A stretch of DNA of 64,000 nucleotides from Nephrocerus scutellatus (Eukaryota > Arthropoda > Insecta > Diptera > Pipunculidae). The notes below the pieces were generated by a model. The model was given only the letters and a program-made list of their open reading frames with translations. It did no database searches and was not told the DNA's origin. Made by a program: the position numbers and the translations under genes. Of the stretch, positions 1 to 11,237 are shown piece after piece. The DNA lies in contig OX352762.1 of NCBI GenBank assembly GCA_947095585.1, positions 29,860,669 through 29,924,668 of the forward strand. Reading direction: 5' to 3'. Each line of letters starts with the position of its first letter. The stretch's first letter is position 1.

Positions 1-450
1 TCTAAGTACACAAAATCATATTATTACTTGTGCTTTACAATGTTTCTCTTAGGAAGTAGCTTAATCACTTTGCAAGAACTTTAAAACTTCACTGGTTAAA
101 TTCCAATTAACTAATGAAGCCCCTGCAGCGAACGCCACCTTTTATACTCATTGAAAAAAGTACATAATGATTCAAACTTACAGGTTGTTACATTTCAAAT
201 AATCTTACAGCCTAAAAGTATGCTACATAAAAGTGCTTTTTTTTTAAGAATGCAGTATGCACATTGCGATTTATCTTAGGATTCGAATTCTGTTATAACT
301 ACTTTTCGTAACAATGCTTTACTTTTAGTATCACAATTTTTTTTTCTCAATATAATTTTAGTATGTTTTAGGATTTTTGTTTCCTGTTAAATTTTATTGA
401 TAGTCATGATTATTTCATTCAGTGATTGTAACTGTTCTTTTTTCTTTTTT

Positions 451-1133
451 AAATTCTCTTCGCGTGCCGCCCGTGGCTGGCTGGCTATCACACCAAATCT
501 TGTGATCTATTTTTAACCTACTTCCTAAAGCTCGATTTTATTGAAATTTTGCACACATGTGTACCTCCCATGACTTTCTATTAAAATTTGGTGCTCCCAT
601 ACAAATATTTTAGAAAAAGTACCCGATTTTCTTCAAATTTTATACGCATGTGTATCTTCGTTGGGAAACACTTCTTACAAAAACTTAGAAGTGATCGGGC
701 CCCGGGTTCGGGTGGCACCCATAAAAATTTTATAAAAAGTAGTACCTGATTTTCTTAAAATTGTATACGCGAGTGTATCTCTGACGGACATCACTTTTTT
801 AAAAAATTTTGGCGTGCTCGGGACTCGTTGACGGAAGGCCACATTAAAATTTTTAAAAATTTACCCGATTTTCTTCAAATTTTGTACACACTTGATTAAT
901 CATATGGACAACGCTTTTTGTAAAAATTTTGAAGTGGCCCCAAGGCCGAGGGGCTTTCATATAAATTTTTAAAAATAAGCCCGATTTTCTTTAAATTTTA
1001 TAGACTGTGTATCTCCGATGGAAACACTTTTAGTAAACATTTTGGAGTGATCAGGATAAGGGGCTCCCTTTGCACTTTGTGTATTAATTAGAGAATTTTC
1101 ACGAACAATTTTAATTTTTATGGGTTGTTTTTA
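451..1133 (+). mobile_element. Family A repeat, copy with about five internal units
   Basis: The head AAATTCTCTTCGCGTGCC is followed by a TGGCTGGCTGGCT simple-sequence slot, then AATCTTGTGATC and the ACTTCCTAAAGC block. Next come about five tandem units, each with CCCGATTTTCTTCAAATTTT, a CACATGTGTAT-like motif and a GC-rich GGGCCCC/GAGGGG stretch. The tail reads TTAGAGAATTTTCACGAACA to TATGGGTTGTTTTTA. No open frame is preserved. Head and tail match the other Family A copies, so I take these as true ends; the superfamily is unknown. Confidence 0.75.
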
Positions 1134-1499
1134 TTCTTTTTCATAATTTTCGGTAAAATTCGGTTTATTTCTTTGCAGCCTGTAAGCGCTTGCTAAATTA
1201 CCGAATATAATTTTCGTATCAATAATATGGATTTATTCGTGTGAGATTTAAACTTATTCTTTGCTTGGTTACATATTTTATGAAAGTTTTAACGATGTGT
1301 ATTCTGTTGGCCGAGTTGTCGTTTTTATTCGAGACTTATATGATCTCGGGGAGTCTTAATTGATACAAATGCCTTAGAAATAACCGTTTTATTCAAATGT
1401 TGTGTAATATAAAGAAGTTCGGTTCAGTCGTGATAACTATTTTATAAAAAATAAGTAAGAAGTGCCCCCGGTAATTTAAAGAATTGTTAGTAAAAATCT

Positions 1500-1800
1500 G
1501 AAAGGGAAAGTATGTAATGTTACATTAGAAACGGTAAAACCGATTTTTCTGATCCATTAACTGTGGCAAATGAATATAATGAACTCGTTGCTACAGTTGG
1601 ACAATTGTATAATTTAATAAATTCATATACAGTTTGCTCTGCACAGTCTTCGCTACCTTTTAAAAAATATACTTTCAGAAACAGTTTATTTTTTAATGTA
1701 ATTTCAGAACTCGAGCTTTTAAAATTTATAAATTCACTAAGGAACTCGAACTCTTGTGGTTGTAACGAAGCTGCTATCGTTACACACCCTTTTTCTAGGT
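1500..1800 (+). pseudogene. LINE reverse-transcriptase fragment (CR1/Jockey-type, N-terminal part)
   Basis: One frame gives NGKTDFSDPLTVANEYNELV, then about 60 residues including SLFFNVISELELLKFINSLR and NSNSCG. This is the segment just before and including the first RT motifs of CR1/Jockey-type LINEs (pattern SLKNSxSxGxDGI). The conserved Asp and following motifs are absent, and the reading frame stops soon after. It is a short orphan fragment, unrelated in frame to the RTE-like element to its right. Confidence 0.55.
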
Positions 1801-2310
1801 GTTCGGTATGATTATTTCGCTTAATCCTTTGGGCTTATTCTGCCGGTTACCATGTACACAACCGCACATGTGCAATGTGCCGGTCACTATATACTACCAT
1901 GGACACTCACCCGCACATGTTAATAGTGCCGGCCCCAATGTAACACAAGTGGTACTTGAAGTAAAATTCACATACGGTCTTTGCAAAAATATAGTTACGT
2001 TCTTCAACTTTCGGCAATTCTGAGACCAACTTGTGGAACTTTGTCCGAGCTCGACCGATATTTTTGTGCTGAAATCCGCGAGCATTATTTAACCACAGAA
2101 CTGGCGCCAGTCTCTAAACCTGCGCAAATAAATTTCTTTGTTGTGTTCCAAATTTTTAGATTTAGCCTATGTCACGTCACCATATTCTGTTCGTATTTTA
2201 GTATGAACTGTGTACTGTATTTACACAAAATAGGATCAACAGGTGTTCTTATTTCAACCATATTTAATCAACAGGTCTAATACGACAATAAAGTTCTCTT
2301 GGACTACGTC
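1800..2310 (+). repeat. Possible solo LTR
   Basis: The stretch begins TGTTCGGTATGATT and contains an AATAAA signal near its end (about 2285). It has a composition unlike its AT-rich flanks. It carries an imperfect tandem pair with CCGCACATGT (about 1862 and 1911) and GTGCCGG (1877 and 1927). These are features of an LTR, but I see no clear target duplication or CA terminus, and no internal retroelement beside it. A solo LTR is a guess. Confidence 0.3.
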
Positions 2311-2485
2311 AAAATATTTTTTTTAAATTATTTAAATTTATTTAAATTATTAAAGTATTAAAAATTTAAGAAGAAATGTTTAATTTTCTTTTTTCATCGC
2401 CGTCATCGTCTGAACTTTGAATAATTAGACTAATAAGAATGTTAATTATGAAAATTATAAAATGACAATGATAAAAAATATTCAT

Positions 2486-3249
2486 TATCATCATATTTGG
2501 CTCTACAACCGGGGTCCGGTCCTGGCCTCCCGCAAAAAGTCTCTCCACCGGTCCCGATTTCGATCCGATTTCATCCAGTTTGGCATCCCAAAACTCTGGG
2601 CGACTTGGTCTACGCCATCCTTCCAGCGCACGCTGGGCCGGCCTCGCTGTCGTGTTCCATAAATCCTACCGTAAACGACTTTCCGAGCAGGATCCTCTTC
2701 GCTCATGCGAGCTAGGTGTCCTGCCCACCAGAGCTTAATTTTCTTCACGATGTCGACATCGCGGTAACGCTCGTAGATCTCTTCATTATAGAGTCTCTGG
2801 AACCGTCCTTCCTCACATACGGGGCCAACAATTCTCCGTAAGACTTTTCCCTCGAACGCGGCGAAGAGGTCAGAATGCTTTTTGCTAAGCACCCAAGTCT
2901 CGGATCCATATGTAAGTACTGGTATGACCATTGTCTTATATATCAGCAGCTTGGATGTTATGGTTAAGTTCCTGCATTTGAAGAGTCTTGACAGGCTATT
3001 GTAGGCTTTGTTGGCTTTAAGCAACCGTGCGCGTATTTCTGGTTCCATGCTGTTATCGGCTGCAATTGTTGACCCGAGATAGTTAAAGGATTGCACTACT
3101 TCAAATTCGCGCTCCACTTTCTGAATTGAGGGACCAATGTTGGATCTTCTACTCGCAGACGTGGCCACCATGTACTTTGTTTTGCTCTTATTTATGTGAT
3201 TATGTGTTGATTTGCCTGGGATGAAGCCACACTGGTATGGACCAATGAT
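2486..3249 (-). mobile_element. RTE-like LINE, 3' part (copy 1)
   Basis: The minus-strand frame 3171-2503 gives 222 residues of the C-terminal end of a non-LTR retrotransposon protein: FNYLGSTIAADNSMEPEIRA, YGSETWVLSKKHSDL, KVLRRIVGP, WWAGHLARM and a final RDRWRDFLREARTGPRL. The 3' end is followed by GAGCCAAATATGATGATAAT, a short ATG-type microsatellite tail as in RTE elements. Upstream, at about 3215, the sequence jumps from SKTKYM back to an RT motif several hundred bases earlier, so an internal deletion removed the catalytic core. The rest of the same element resumes at 6410. RTE-like is my family guess from the tail type and protein pattern. Confidence 0.8.
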
Positions 3250-3712
3250 TTAGATTAGATAGATTAGATATATTTCTTTATTTAATCAAACTTAAGAACT
3301 AAAAAGATTAACAATAAAATTATTATTTCATAACTAAATTGTGGAAAAAAAATTTTAAATTGTATTCAGTTTGGATTAAATTTAGATGAGTACATCTGTT
3401 AGAGAACATGTGGCGAATGTACTAAAAATTAAAAAAATACAAATTTACAAGAAAAGAAAATTTAAATAAGCAAAATTAGTACTTGCATATTAAGAAAAAA
3501 TATATAACGCAAAAAACAAAAATGAACTTAAAAAGAACTAAAATGAACTTAAGCTGAAAATTTAGTTATACCATAGGAAAGAAAAAATCCTCTATAGTGA
3601 CGTGACTATAATTTAAAAGCCAAGTTTTAACATTATTCAAGAAAACTGTTTTTACTCTCTCACATCTTAGGCTATCTGGTAAGTAGTTAAATATTCGTGG
3701 CGCAGTTACATC

Positions 3713-4888
3713 TTAAAAGCGAGCATAGTGAGATAGTCTAAATCTAGGTACATTTGCTAGATTTCTGGTGTTCACACGTAGGTAATAATTATCATAAAGC
3801 CGTGCTGTGTTATATCCTGACTTTTCAAAAAATATTTTTAATACTTTATAAAAATAAAGCTGCCTTAATGGAAGTATTTTAAGGCCAATGAACAATTCAA
3901 TACTAGGTGTTCTACGATTAACCTTTCGTATAATACGCACTGCATGTTTTTGTTTCAGTAACAAGGGTTCAATTTTGTTGAAATATGTTCCACCCCAACA
4001 AGATATCCCATACTGAAGTCTCGATTTAAACAAGCCATTGTATACCATCTTTAAGATTGGCAAACGACAATATAGACTAATATGATAAAGCTGCTTTACA
4101 ACTCTATTGCATCAAATATTTAGTGTGGTCCTTCCAACTGAGCTGATGGTCCAAAATAACTCCTAAGTATTTAAAGTTGTCGACTCTTTCAATTTTAAAC
4201 CAGTTGGCAGAACAGTTGATGTTTGAATTAAAAGTAGTTAACCCCCGACTATGCAAACACTGTTTTCCTAAAGGAAATCTCAAACAATTCGGCGAATGAT
4301 AGTCAACATTTATATCAACAGTACCAGTAAAGCTAAAAATCATGAATTTTGTTTTGTTACTGATTACTAATCTGTGTATTTTAAACCATCTTCGCAGTAA
4401 TTCTAAATCATTATTAACATCTGAAACTAAATTAAAAAGGCTGTTATTAGAATATGATAAAGCAGTGTCGTCAGCGAATGACGAAATTTTTCCATTAAAA
4501 GGTTGGATGAATAAAGAATTAACATAAATTAAAAACAAGATAGGGCCCAGAACAGAACCTTGTGGGACTCCCATATTTATACAATTTTGAGATCTGAGAC
4601 AATTCTTTATTTTTACTCTTTGGTTACGATTGGATAAATAAGAAGTGAACCATTCGTGCATAAAATCCCTGAAGCCGGCATGATAAAGTTTATTTAGCAG
4701 CAAAGAGTAGTCCACCATATCAAAAGCCTTTGAAATATCAATAAATAAGTAGCAGGTATTTTAGATATATTAAAGCTATTATAAATTTGGCCTGTTAGCT
4801 TCAACAATGCGTCTTCAGTAGATTTTCCACTCCTAAAACCAAACTGGGAATCACTAAAAAAATGTGAACTATTTAAAAAGCCCAACAT
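3713..4888 (-). pseudogene. LINE reverse-transcriptase remnant
   Basis: Frames at 4888-4694, 4718-4104 and 4063-3713 join across frameshifts. They show [34 protein letters not shown], the FADD catalytic box (KISSFADDTALSYS), a YLGVILDHQLSWKDH block, and the thumb with QYGISCWGGTY and LPLRQLYFYKVLKIF. This order is that of CR1/Jockey-type RTs. The LINE at 57169-61255 carries the same motifs but is a clearly different family. Confidence 0.78.
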
Positions 4889-5505
4889 TCTAGTTTTGAT
4901 TCCTCGTTCAAAAATCTTAGAAAAGACTGATAGAAGTTAGATTGGACGATAATTATTTACAAACACGGTATCACCTTTCATATGGAGTGGAAAATGCCTT
5001 TCATGATGCTAAGATTGAAAATAAAAGATAACACATCTGAGATCTGAAAAGAGATGTTTTTTATAATATTACTAGATATGTTATCATACGATGAGGAGTT
5101 AGAGTTTTTGAGAGATGGAATAATATTATTTATATCCATAGAAGTAAAATTTTCAAAGAAGAAACTTTCCGTATGAAAATTATCTTGCCTGATTGTGTAT
5201 TCACATTCACATAAAATGTTATTTATACGGCAATCTTGAAATTAATTTATATTAGAAAAAAATCATTGAATATCTCAGCAATTTCAAAAGGGTCAGAAAC
5301 ATTAGTGTCATTATTTTTCAAACTGATATCCACCTTAGGCTTTAGCTTATTTAAAATTTCATCAACGACCTGCCATTCCTTTTTTGAGTTGCCCATGCTA
5401 TGAATAAGCCTATTCCTAAAATAAGTATCTCTGCAAATCGGAATTTCGGGTTTTAACTCAATGCAGAGCTTTTCATGTCTTTTTAGTCTAAGATTGATAG
5501 GATGC

Positions 5506-6377
5506 TTACCAACCTTTGAGCAGAGTTGTTTTTTTCTTCTGAATTTTATACAATAACTGTGGAGTCATCCACTGTTTTAAACATTTCATTTTGTTGCTAT
5601 TTTTAATTACAGTTTTACTGTGAATTGCCACGTAGTTTTGAAGTTTACTAATGAAAAAATCGAACGCAATTGCATGGTCCTGAGCATTGTAGACATCATT
5701 CCAAAACTCAAGATTTAATGCTGACCGCAATGCAGAATAGTCAATACTTTTATGTACAATTTGTTCATTAGGTTTTACTTTTGGAAACATGTGATCCAAC
5801 TGAACGGTGGTTAAACCGTGATCAGTAATTTTAAGGTCGTATGACATAGTTTCGAAACTTACGCAGTTGTTTCTGTGCAACCGAATAAAAATATGGTCTA
5901 GACATGCATTTGAACGAGTAGGCTGAGTCAAACGTAAATCAAACCCAAACGAGGACAAAACTGATTAGAAAACATCACCATCAGATGTTTCCGAAAGAAG
6001 ATTGACATTAAAATCTCCCAGAAGTATCATATTTTTGTGGGGATGTTTTTCCAAGAATCCAGAAAATTCATCTAAAAAAGTATTGACTGTGCATTTAAGC
6101 AGCCTATAAACACAAGTAAAGAAGTAGCGAACACCGGAAACTTCACAAGAAGCTGAGATTAAATCGGCACTAGTTAGAACAAATTTTTCGATATTACACA
6201 CCATGTCACTTCTATAGAAAACTGCAACACCACCCGCACAATACGAATCATTGCAAACGTAAAATTTGGTATTTGAAAATCCGAAGTTTCAAAATCAAAA
6301 ATCCAAATTTCAGAAAGAAATATAAGATCTGGTAAACGAGTAAGAGATAATAATTCAGTTTCAAGACCACAATACAA
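5506..6377 (-). pseudogene. LINE APE endonuclease domain remnant
   Basis: Three overlapping frames read, in order, LSEIWIFDFETSDFQ, then VAVFYRSDMVC with YFFTCVYR and KNMILLGDFNVNLL, then SFGFDLRLTQPTRSNACLDH and KITDHGL. The GDFN and TDH motifs are the catalytic core of the LINE endonuclease that nicks target DNA. At least two frameshifts interrupt it, so it is inactive. It belongs to the LINE spanning 3250-6409. Confidence 0.75.
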
Positions 6378-6409
6378 CCGCCCGTACTTCTCAAACGATT
6401 CGCATGACT

Positions 6410-7425
6410 ATGACTTTAGCGTTTGGGGCTATCCTGTCTTGGAGGATAGAGGAGAAAATCTTATACGCGGTACTCAACAACGTTATACCACGATAATTGC
6501 TGCATTTTGTGATATCTCCCTTCTTATGTATGGGGCACAGGATGCATCTTCGCCAGTCTTCTGACATAACTTCTGCTTCCCATACTTGCACTATCATTTC
6601 ATGAATTGCTTGGTGTAATGTGGGGCCTCCTATTTTTATCAGTTCCGCTGTGATCCCATCAGATCCCGGGGCCTTATTATATTTGATCCGATTTATCGCT
6701 CTGCTAACTTCGTCAATACTTGGTGGCGGCAGCATAGTATGATCTTCGGTCATTGGTGGAGCCTCCAATTCCTCAGTTAGCTGGACATTTAGCAACTCAT
6801 GAAAGTGCTCTTCACATCGCTCTAAGATGCCTTTAAGATCGGCGATCAGATTACCCTCTTTGTGTTTGCAGTATGTGCAACGCGGTGTATATTGCGTCAT
6901 ACCGCGGACCCTTTGGTAGAACTTCCGCGCCTGGTGCGGTCCTTGCTCTCTGTACTGTTCCAGTTCACGGACGAGATTCTTCTCCCAGGCTGCTTTCTTT
7001 CGCCGGTGAACTGTTTTTTCATATCTTCTGAGCTCTTTATATTCATCTTCGCGTGCCCGCGTTCTATGAGATTGTTGTATTGCTCGGTACGCAACATTTT
7101 TACGTTCAGTCGCTAGCTTACATTCGTCATCGAACCAGTCGTTTCGATTTCTACGACTACTGCCTAAGATGGAGTCAGCAGTACTAATGACAGTATTCTT
7201 AAGGCGTGTCCATTTCTCTTCTACGCCCGACATCTAAGCCCCAGGACTTACTCTCCCTGCATTTAGAGCGAGTCCTGTCGCTTGACCGTAGTTGTTTCTG
7301 GTCTCTTCATTGCGAAGGGCAGCCGTGTTGACTCGAATCTGATTCGCCGATGCAGTCTTCCGTGATGATGCAATCCGCGCTCGAAGCACCATACCAACAA
7401 GTTAGTGGTCCGAGTCGACCACTAT
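6410..7425 (-). mobile_element. RTE-like LINE, 5' part (copy 1)
   Basis: The minus-strand frame 7233-6391 gives 280 residues. A basic linker (NDWFDDECKLATERKNVAYR) leads to the N-terminal RT motifs, including NKAPGSDGITAELIKIGGP, CILCPIHKKGD and NYRGITLLSTAYKIFSSILQ. Further upstream (7425-7240) a broken frame contains DSDH, the last endonuclease motif. The element was cut by the LINE at 3250-6409; the left half is at 2486-3249. The copy at 42999-44640 is a close relative and confirms the order. Confidence 0.82.
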
Positions 7426-7486
7426 ACCATAAATAAAAAACATGTGCTGCTTTCAATAAACACAATCGAATGGAAAATGGCGTTAA

Positions 7487-7610
7487 AACCGGTTGCGGTG
7501 GTGCAGTGGTTAGAATCGTTGGTGCAGCGGAAAGAATCGTTGGCTCCCATTCGGAAGACACCAGTTTCGATTCCCGGCGCGTCTGAAAAACGCACAATTT
7601 TTTCTCACCG
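7487..7610 (+). repeat. tRNA-derived SINE-like head with duplicated A box
   Basis: The stretch has an A-box-like TGGTGCAGTGG at about 7499 and a B-box-like GTTTCGATTCC at about 7563, in the spacing of a tRNA-type Pol III promoter. A roughly 21-bp block (GGTGCAGtGGttAGAATCGTT) occurs twice in tandem, so the A box is duplicated. No tRNA cloverleaf with a discriminator end is evident, so I prefer a SINE over a tRNA gene. It is distinct from the SINE family at 16727, 23745 and 61262. Confidence 0.5.
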
Positions 7611-7864
7611 TACATGAAACTATGCTGTACATATGATATACAGTTGCCGTATACTGCTGTATTAACATCTATGGTTGAGTTGATGTATGAAGTAATCAAG
7701 ATGTAGAGGTAGGATGTGGGCTTATGATCACAATATTCTAGTTAATGAGTGCTTAGGTATGAATGCAAGTCCTTCCACCACAAAACTTTGTTTCCTTCTT
7801 CTATCCCAATATTTTCAAGTCCACGGCGTGCCTAGGGTGCAAATTCCTTAAAGCTTGCGCTATA

Positions 7865-8176
7865 CAGGGTGTATCCGTTAAGGTGGCAAATACTTAAAGG
7901 GATGATTCCTGGGTTAATTTCGTGAAAAAACCCGTATGGGATAGGGGGTATTTTCAACCCATGCGGTGTACTTAGCGTTTAAATGTGAAAGGACGTACTC
8001 TTGAGCTTACATCACTTCACATACAAACTCTTAAACGCTTCTAGCTACAAGGTCACTATTGGACATTTATGAAAGAAAATTATATTTTTAAGATCTACGA
8101 TCCCATACGATTTTTTTCACGAAATTAACCAATGAATCATCCCTTTAAGTATTTGCCACCTTAACGAATACACGGA
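7865..8176. mobile_element. MITE with about 75-bp terminal inverted repeats
   Basis: The left end CAGGGTGTATCCGTTAAGGT, continuing through GGCAAATACTTAAAGGGATG and ATTTCGTGAAAAAA, is matched as reverse complement at the right end (CCTTAACGAATACACGG). The arms are about 75 bp with few mismatches. TA dinucleotides flank both ends, as expected for Tc1-mariner-type insertion. The interior of about 160 bp is non-coding. The CAGGGTGT terminus resembles that of the transposase-bearing element at 14415-15978. Confidence 0.85.
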
Positions 8177-8179
8177 TAT

Positions 8180-9420
8180 ATAAAAATGTATTAAAACAAT
8201 GTAAACAAACTCGAATTAATTTTCGATTTGCTGAGATATTCAGATTAATCTCTCAGAGATCTGCCTAAAGCATTCTGAAATCAATATAAAATAAGCTGAA
8301 TGATTAGGTCGAATTTTTGTTGTAGTGTACGCGGCACGGGTGCCGCATTTTAATGCACGCTCTAACTATGCATTCCTAACAGATGAACTATCTTGCACAC
8401 CTTATAGAGAAGTTGCTATTATTGGACGACCATTCCTAGAGTCATCATTTGTCATTTTTATTAATTGCGAATAAACATTTCTGCAGTTTTCAACTTTTAT
8501 CCGAATAATTTTTTTGTCGGTCGTCGCCTTGCTGTCTTCATCTGCACAAATGTCCGGCCTCTAAGCGGATTTTTTGTTTACCTCATATAGTTCAGCAGTC
8601 CATACATACAGCCATGTAAACTGCCTCTGATTAATTCCATTTCATTGAGCAAAAACTGTTGAGAAGAGCAAGAACTTGTGTGGCAGAAAAAGATACTAAG
8701 AAAAACAAATAAACAAATTATTTATTACTTAAAGTTGTATACGGTGTTTGCTTATTGCTTCGTTTTAACATAGTATAGGTTTAATTTACTTCTTGTGTGA
8801 TGAACGGAACGTGCATATTAATGTTTGTACTTAAAGTTTATATGTACTGTGCTTTTGTAGCTCCACTCTAAGAACTGTGTATCTCAAAGCATAGACTCTG
8901 GGCACTTTGTTCTTTTTGCAATCTATTTTATTCATGCTCATCAGTTATGACATTAAAAAGTCAATTTTATTTGTTTCACATTATAATTTAAACTGCAGGG
9001 CGGGCATAGGTCAAGAAAGAATTTGAGAAGAATCTTATAAATTGTAAAAATTTATTTAGGTAAAAAATACTTTTATTTTCGTCGTTACAAATCTAATTTA
9101 ACTGTCACTTAAATCAGTTGGTGGGAATTACATGCGCCTTCTATGACCTCCTAAATTTTGTTAAACTAACTAAAATTTAAACACCTTTTTCTTTCTTCGC
9201 TTGTCGCTTGGAGTCAAATCCAATAAATTGTGCACGTACAAACGGACTGAAACACCACTTAACCAGCACATGTTCACTCTCATTTTTAAATAATCTCAAA
9301 ATTCAAAACAAAATGTCCTTTAATTGCACTGGAAAGAGGAAATTATCATATGCGGTACCATATCTGTAATAAAAAAAATCTTCTGCTCAACTGCACTTAG
9401 AAGCTAGTGTTTTTTCACTT
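8180..9420. other. No gene recognised; AT-rich sequence with a small hairpin
   Basis: Nothing coding is supported. A perfect hairpin GCGGCAC-GG-GTGCCGC lies at about 8331-8346, followed at about 8470 by GCGAATAAACATTT, a polyadenylation-like signal. Together these could be a short LTR remnant, but no ends or duplications confirm it. Confidence 0.35.
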
Positions 9421-9424
9421 TTAC

Positions 9425-9535
9425 ACCTTTTTAAAACGTTTCTATTAGCTCGCTTTCGTGTATGTCTGTCTGTGCGGGTGGAATTTTGTAATTGATTTTA
9501 AACTAACTTCCCATTTAGCTAGAGAATTGAGACAA
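9425..9535 (+). repeat. Head-like module related to Family A (variant D)
   Basis: TTTCGTGTATGTCTGTCTGT, then GGTGGAATTTTGTAATTGAT and TTTAAACTAACTTCCCATTTAGC, match 23620-23690 closely. They align, more distantly, with the Family A head (CGTG, 4-bp simple-sequence slot, GTGGAATCTTGCGATCAATT, ACCCACTTCCCAAAGC). This suggests a wider superfamily. Only the head module is visible here. Confidence 0.5.
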
Positions 9536-9539
9536 AGCT

Positions 9540-10340
9540 CAAAACTGGATAAACATTGATAAATCACAAAAAAAAGACAACAAATTGCAAAAAATTAATT
9601 CAACGCTAGTTTGTAATTTGTTTCAGATCAAAGCAAACTACTACCCACAATACTCGTTTTAAACGTTTTAAATTAAAAATTAATTTTTATTAGCTCACAT
9701 GTCATTTGTAAGTTTATTTGTTGTTCGTTTGTTTTGATCTAAGTTTTGCAAATGGAAATGGAAAGTTTAATTGTCACAAAAGTCACTAAATTCGGATGGA
9801 TTTTTTGTTTATAGATAAGTCCTTGGCCACGCGGTTTTCAAACTGTCCGTCACGGCTCCTAAGGGCTTTGCGACGTTTTGCTAGGGGCGCCGCGATGATT
9901 TGGCAAATTTAAAATTTCAGCGGCCGTATGTTTGCGTTGCAGTGATTTTGTTCTATAATTTTTGCACCATTTTGCTTGATATATTTATGTACTTATAGCA
10001 AATTTATTCATTAGTTTACAAAGTTTGCTTAATTAGTTCAACACAAAACACACAACACTGCAAAACGCATTTTTTTTACTTGAAATATAGATAAACAAAA
10101 CTAATGACAATTATATATAATGAAAAAAGAGTGGTTAATTCTTCTAAAAGCTACAGATTTTAAAAAGTGCTAAGTGGCAAAAAAATGTTGCCACATCAGC
10201 ATTTTTTTATGCGTATCGAACAGTTTGACAGCAAAATTGGCAAATTATTTTGGCATGTGATTGCAAATCGAAATCGATATAAATTACGAAGAAGTGTTCG
10301 AAAACTTTAAAAAGGAAACATTTACGATTGTTTGTGGTTT
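9540..10340. other. No gene recognised; one GC-richer patch
   Basis: The interval is AT-rich and non-coding in all frames. A patch at about 9825-9950 (CACGCGGTTTTC, GGCGCCGCGATG, GCGGCCGTATG) is markedly richer in CpG than its surroundings. It could be an old promoter or untranslated exon, but I see no motif that proves it. Confidence 0.3.
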
Positions 10341-10349
10341 AAATTTGTA

Positions 10350-11115
10350 AAGTAACAACTAGAATGGATAAATTTTTAAATAAAAGTCAAAAAAGTAATT
10401 GCAGAATCGCATCTTCCAGTTAAAGTTCTGAAAAAAGGACAAAACGGCGAAAGTATGATGAAAGTTAGCTGGATTTCGACTTAAAAAGCACTGTAGTAGG
10501 AAATGAAAAACTGCCATAGTGCCGTCGTTTGTTTGAAAATATTTGCCAAGTATAGCATGTTGTCCAATAAAATGAAGCAGCATTGAGAGTCAATTCATGG
10601 TAGCTTGTTGAACAAACCACGCTACTATTTTCTTCAGAAGTTCAAAGAAATGACTCAGCAGATAGCAAAATTCTTTAAACAAGCTACAATTCCGGCAAAG
10701 GCTCCTCTTGAATCTTACAAAGTTGCTTATCGTATAATCGAAATTCAGTTGGATGAAGCCACTGACAGCTCTGGCGATGCTCACGTAATTTGCTACGTGC
10801 GGTATATTGACGATAATAAAAAGTTTTATGAACTTTTGCTTTTTTGCAAGAGTATTTAATTTGGATCTAATCTTTGATCACTTTAAAATTTTAGGTTCTT
10901 TATGGAAGAAGAGATCATTGATTGGGAAAAATGTGTCGTAGTGTGTACAGCTGGAGCTCGATTAAGGGCGGTTTGTCATGGTGGACTCCAGGCTCTCATC
11001 CGAAAAATCGGATACACTATCTGAAGCTCTCGCTTCGAAAAACATCAACTGTGCTCTTAACGAAGTTCTTCAATCTGTTATCGAAGTTGTAAATTTTATC
11101 AAAACATGTCTTTTG
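10350..11115 (+). pseudogene. hAT-type transposase relic (SCAND3/ZBED-like)
   Basis: Plus-strand frames read, in order: MDKFLNKSQKSN, KRRKYDES, VVGNEKLPQCRR, SLLNKPRYYFLQKFKEMTQQ, APLESYKVAYRIIE, IQLDEATDSSGDAHVICYVR, DWEKCVVVCTAGARL, then EALASKNINCALNEVLQSVI. This order (BED-finger region, LDESTDVS-like catalytic Asp, CTDGA-like second Asp, then HCxxHREALAxK) is that of the hAT transposases related to vertebrate SCAND3/ZBED5. The second Asp is changed to Ala (CTAGA) and there are several stops and deletions. It is a dead fragment covering about half the usual length. Confidence 0.7.
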
Positions 11116-11237
11116 CCTAAAGAATGCAAAAATACTCGGAGGTATTGATTTTACTTTGCTACTTCTTACGTATGCCAGACAGGGTTTTCAGCAGGAGCAG
11201 TCATCAAAACGAAAAACAGATCGAAGCTGGAACTTTA

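Larger units (their letters stand above)
3250..6409 (-). mobile_element. CR1/Jockey-type LINE nested in the RTE-like LINE
   Basis: This is a minus-strand element of about 3.16 kb. Its 5' half (6377-5506) is an APE-type endonuclease with LSEIW, GDFNVNLL and ITDHG motifs. Its 3' half (4888-3713) is a reverse transcriptase with [24 protein letters not shown] and a thumb region with QYGISCWGG. The frame is broken into at least six pieces. The 3' end, on the minus strand, is a TAATC/ATCTA-rich tail. Comparison with the intact RTE-like copy near 43440 shows the host sequence ACCAATGAT/GACTT was split here with only about 2 bp duplicated. Confidence 0.85.

Noticed and set aside
451..1133. Helitron identity for Family A because heads read TTCTCTATATT
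   Set aside because: No CTRR 3' end with preceding hairpin is present in the tails, and junctions at 42143 do not show A-T insertion. Kept as unclassified.
7307..7699. Minus-strand frame of 130 residues
   Set aside because: It spans the LINE endonuclease end and the antisense of a SINE head; no coherent protein.
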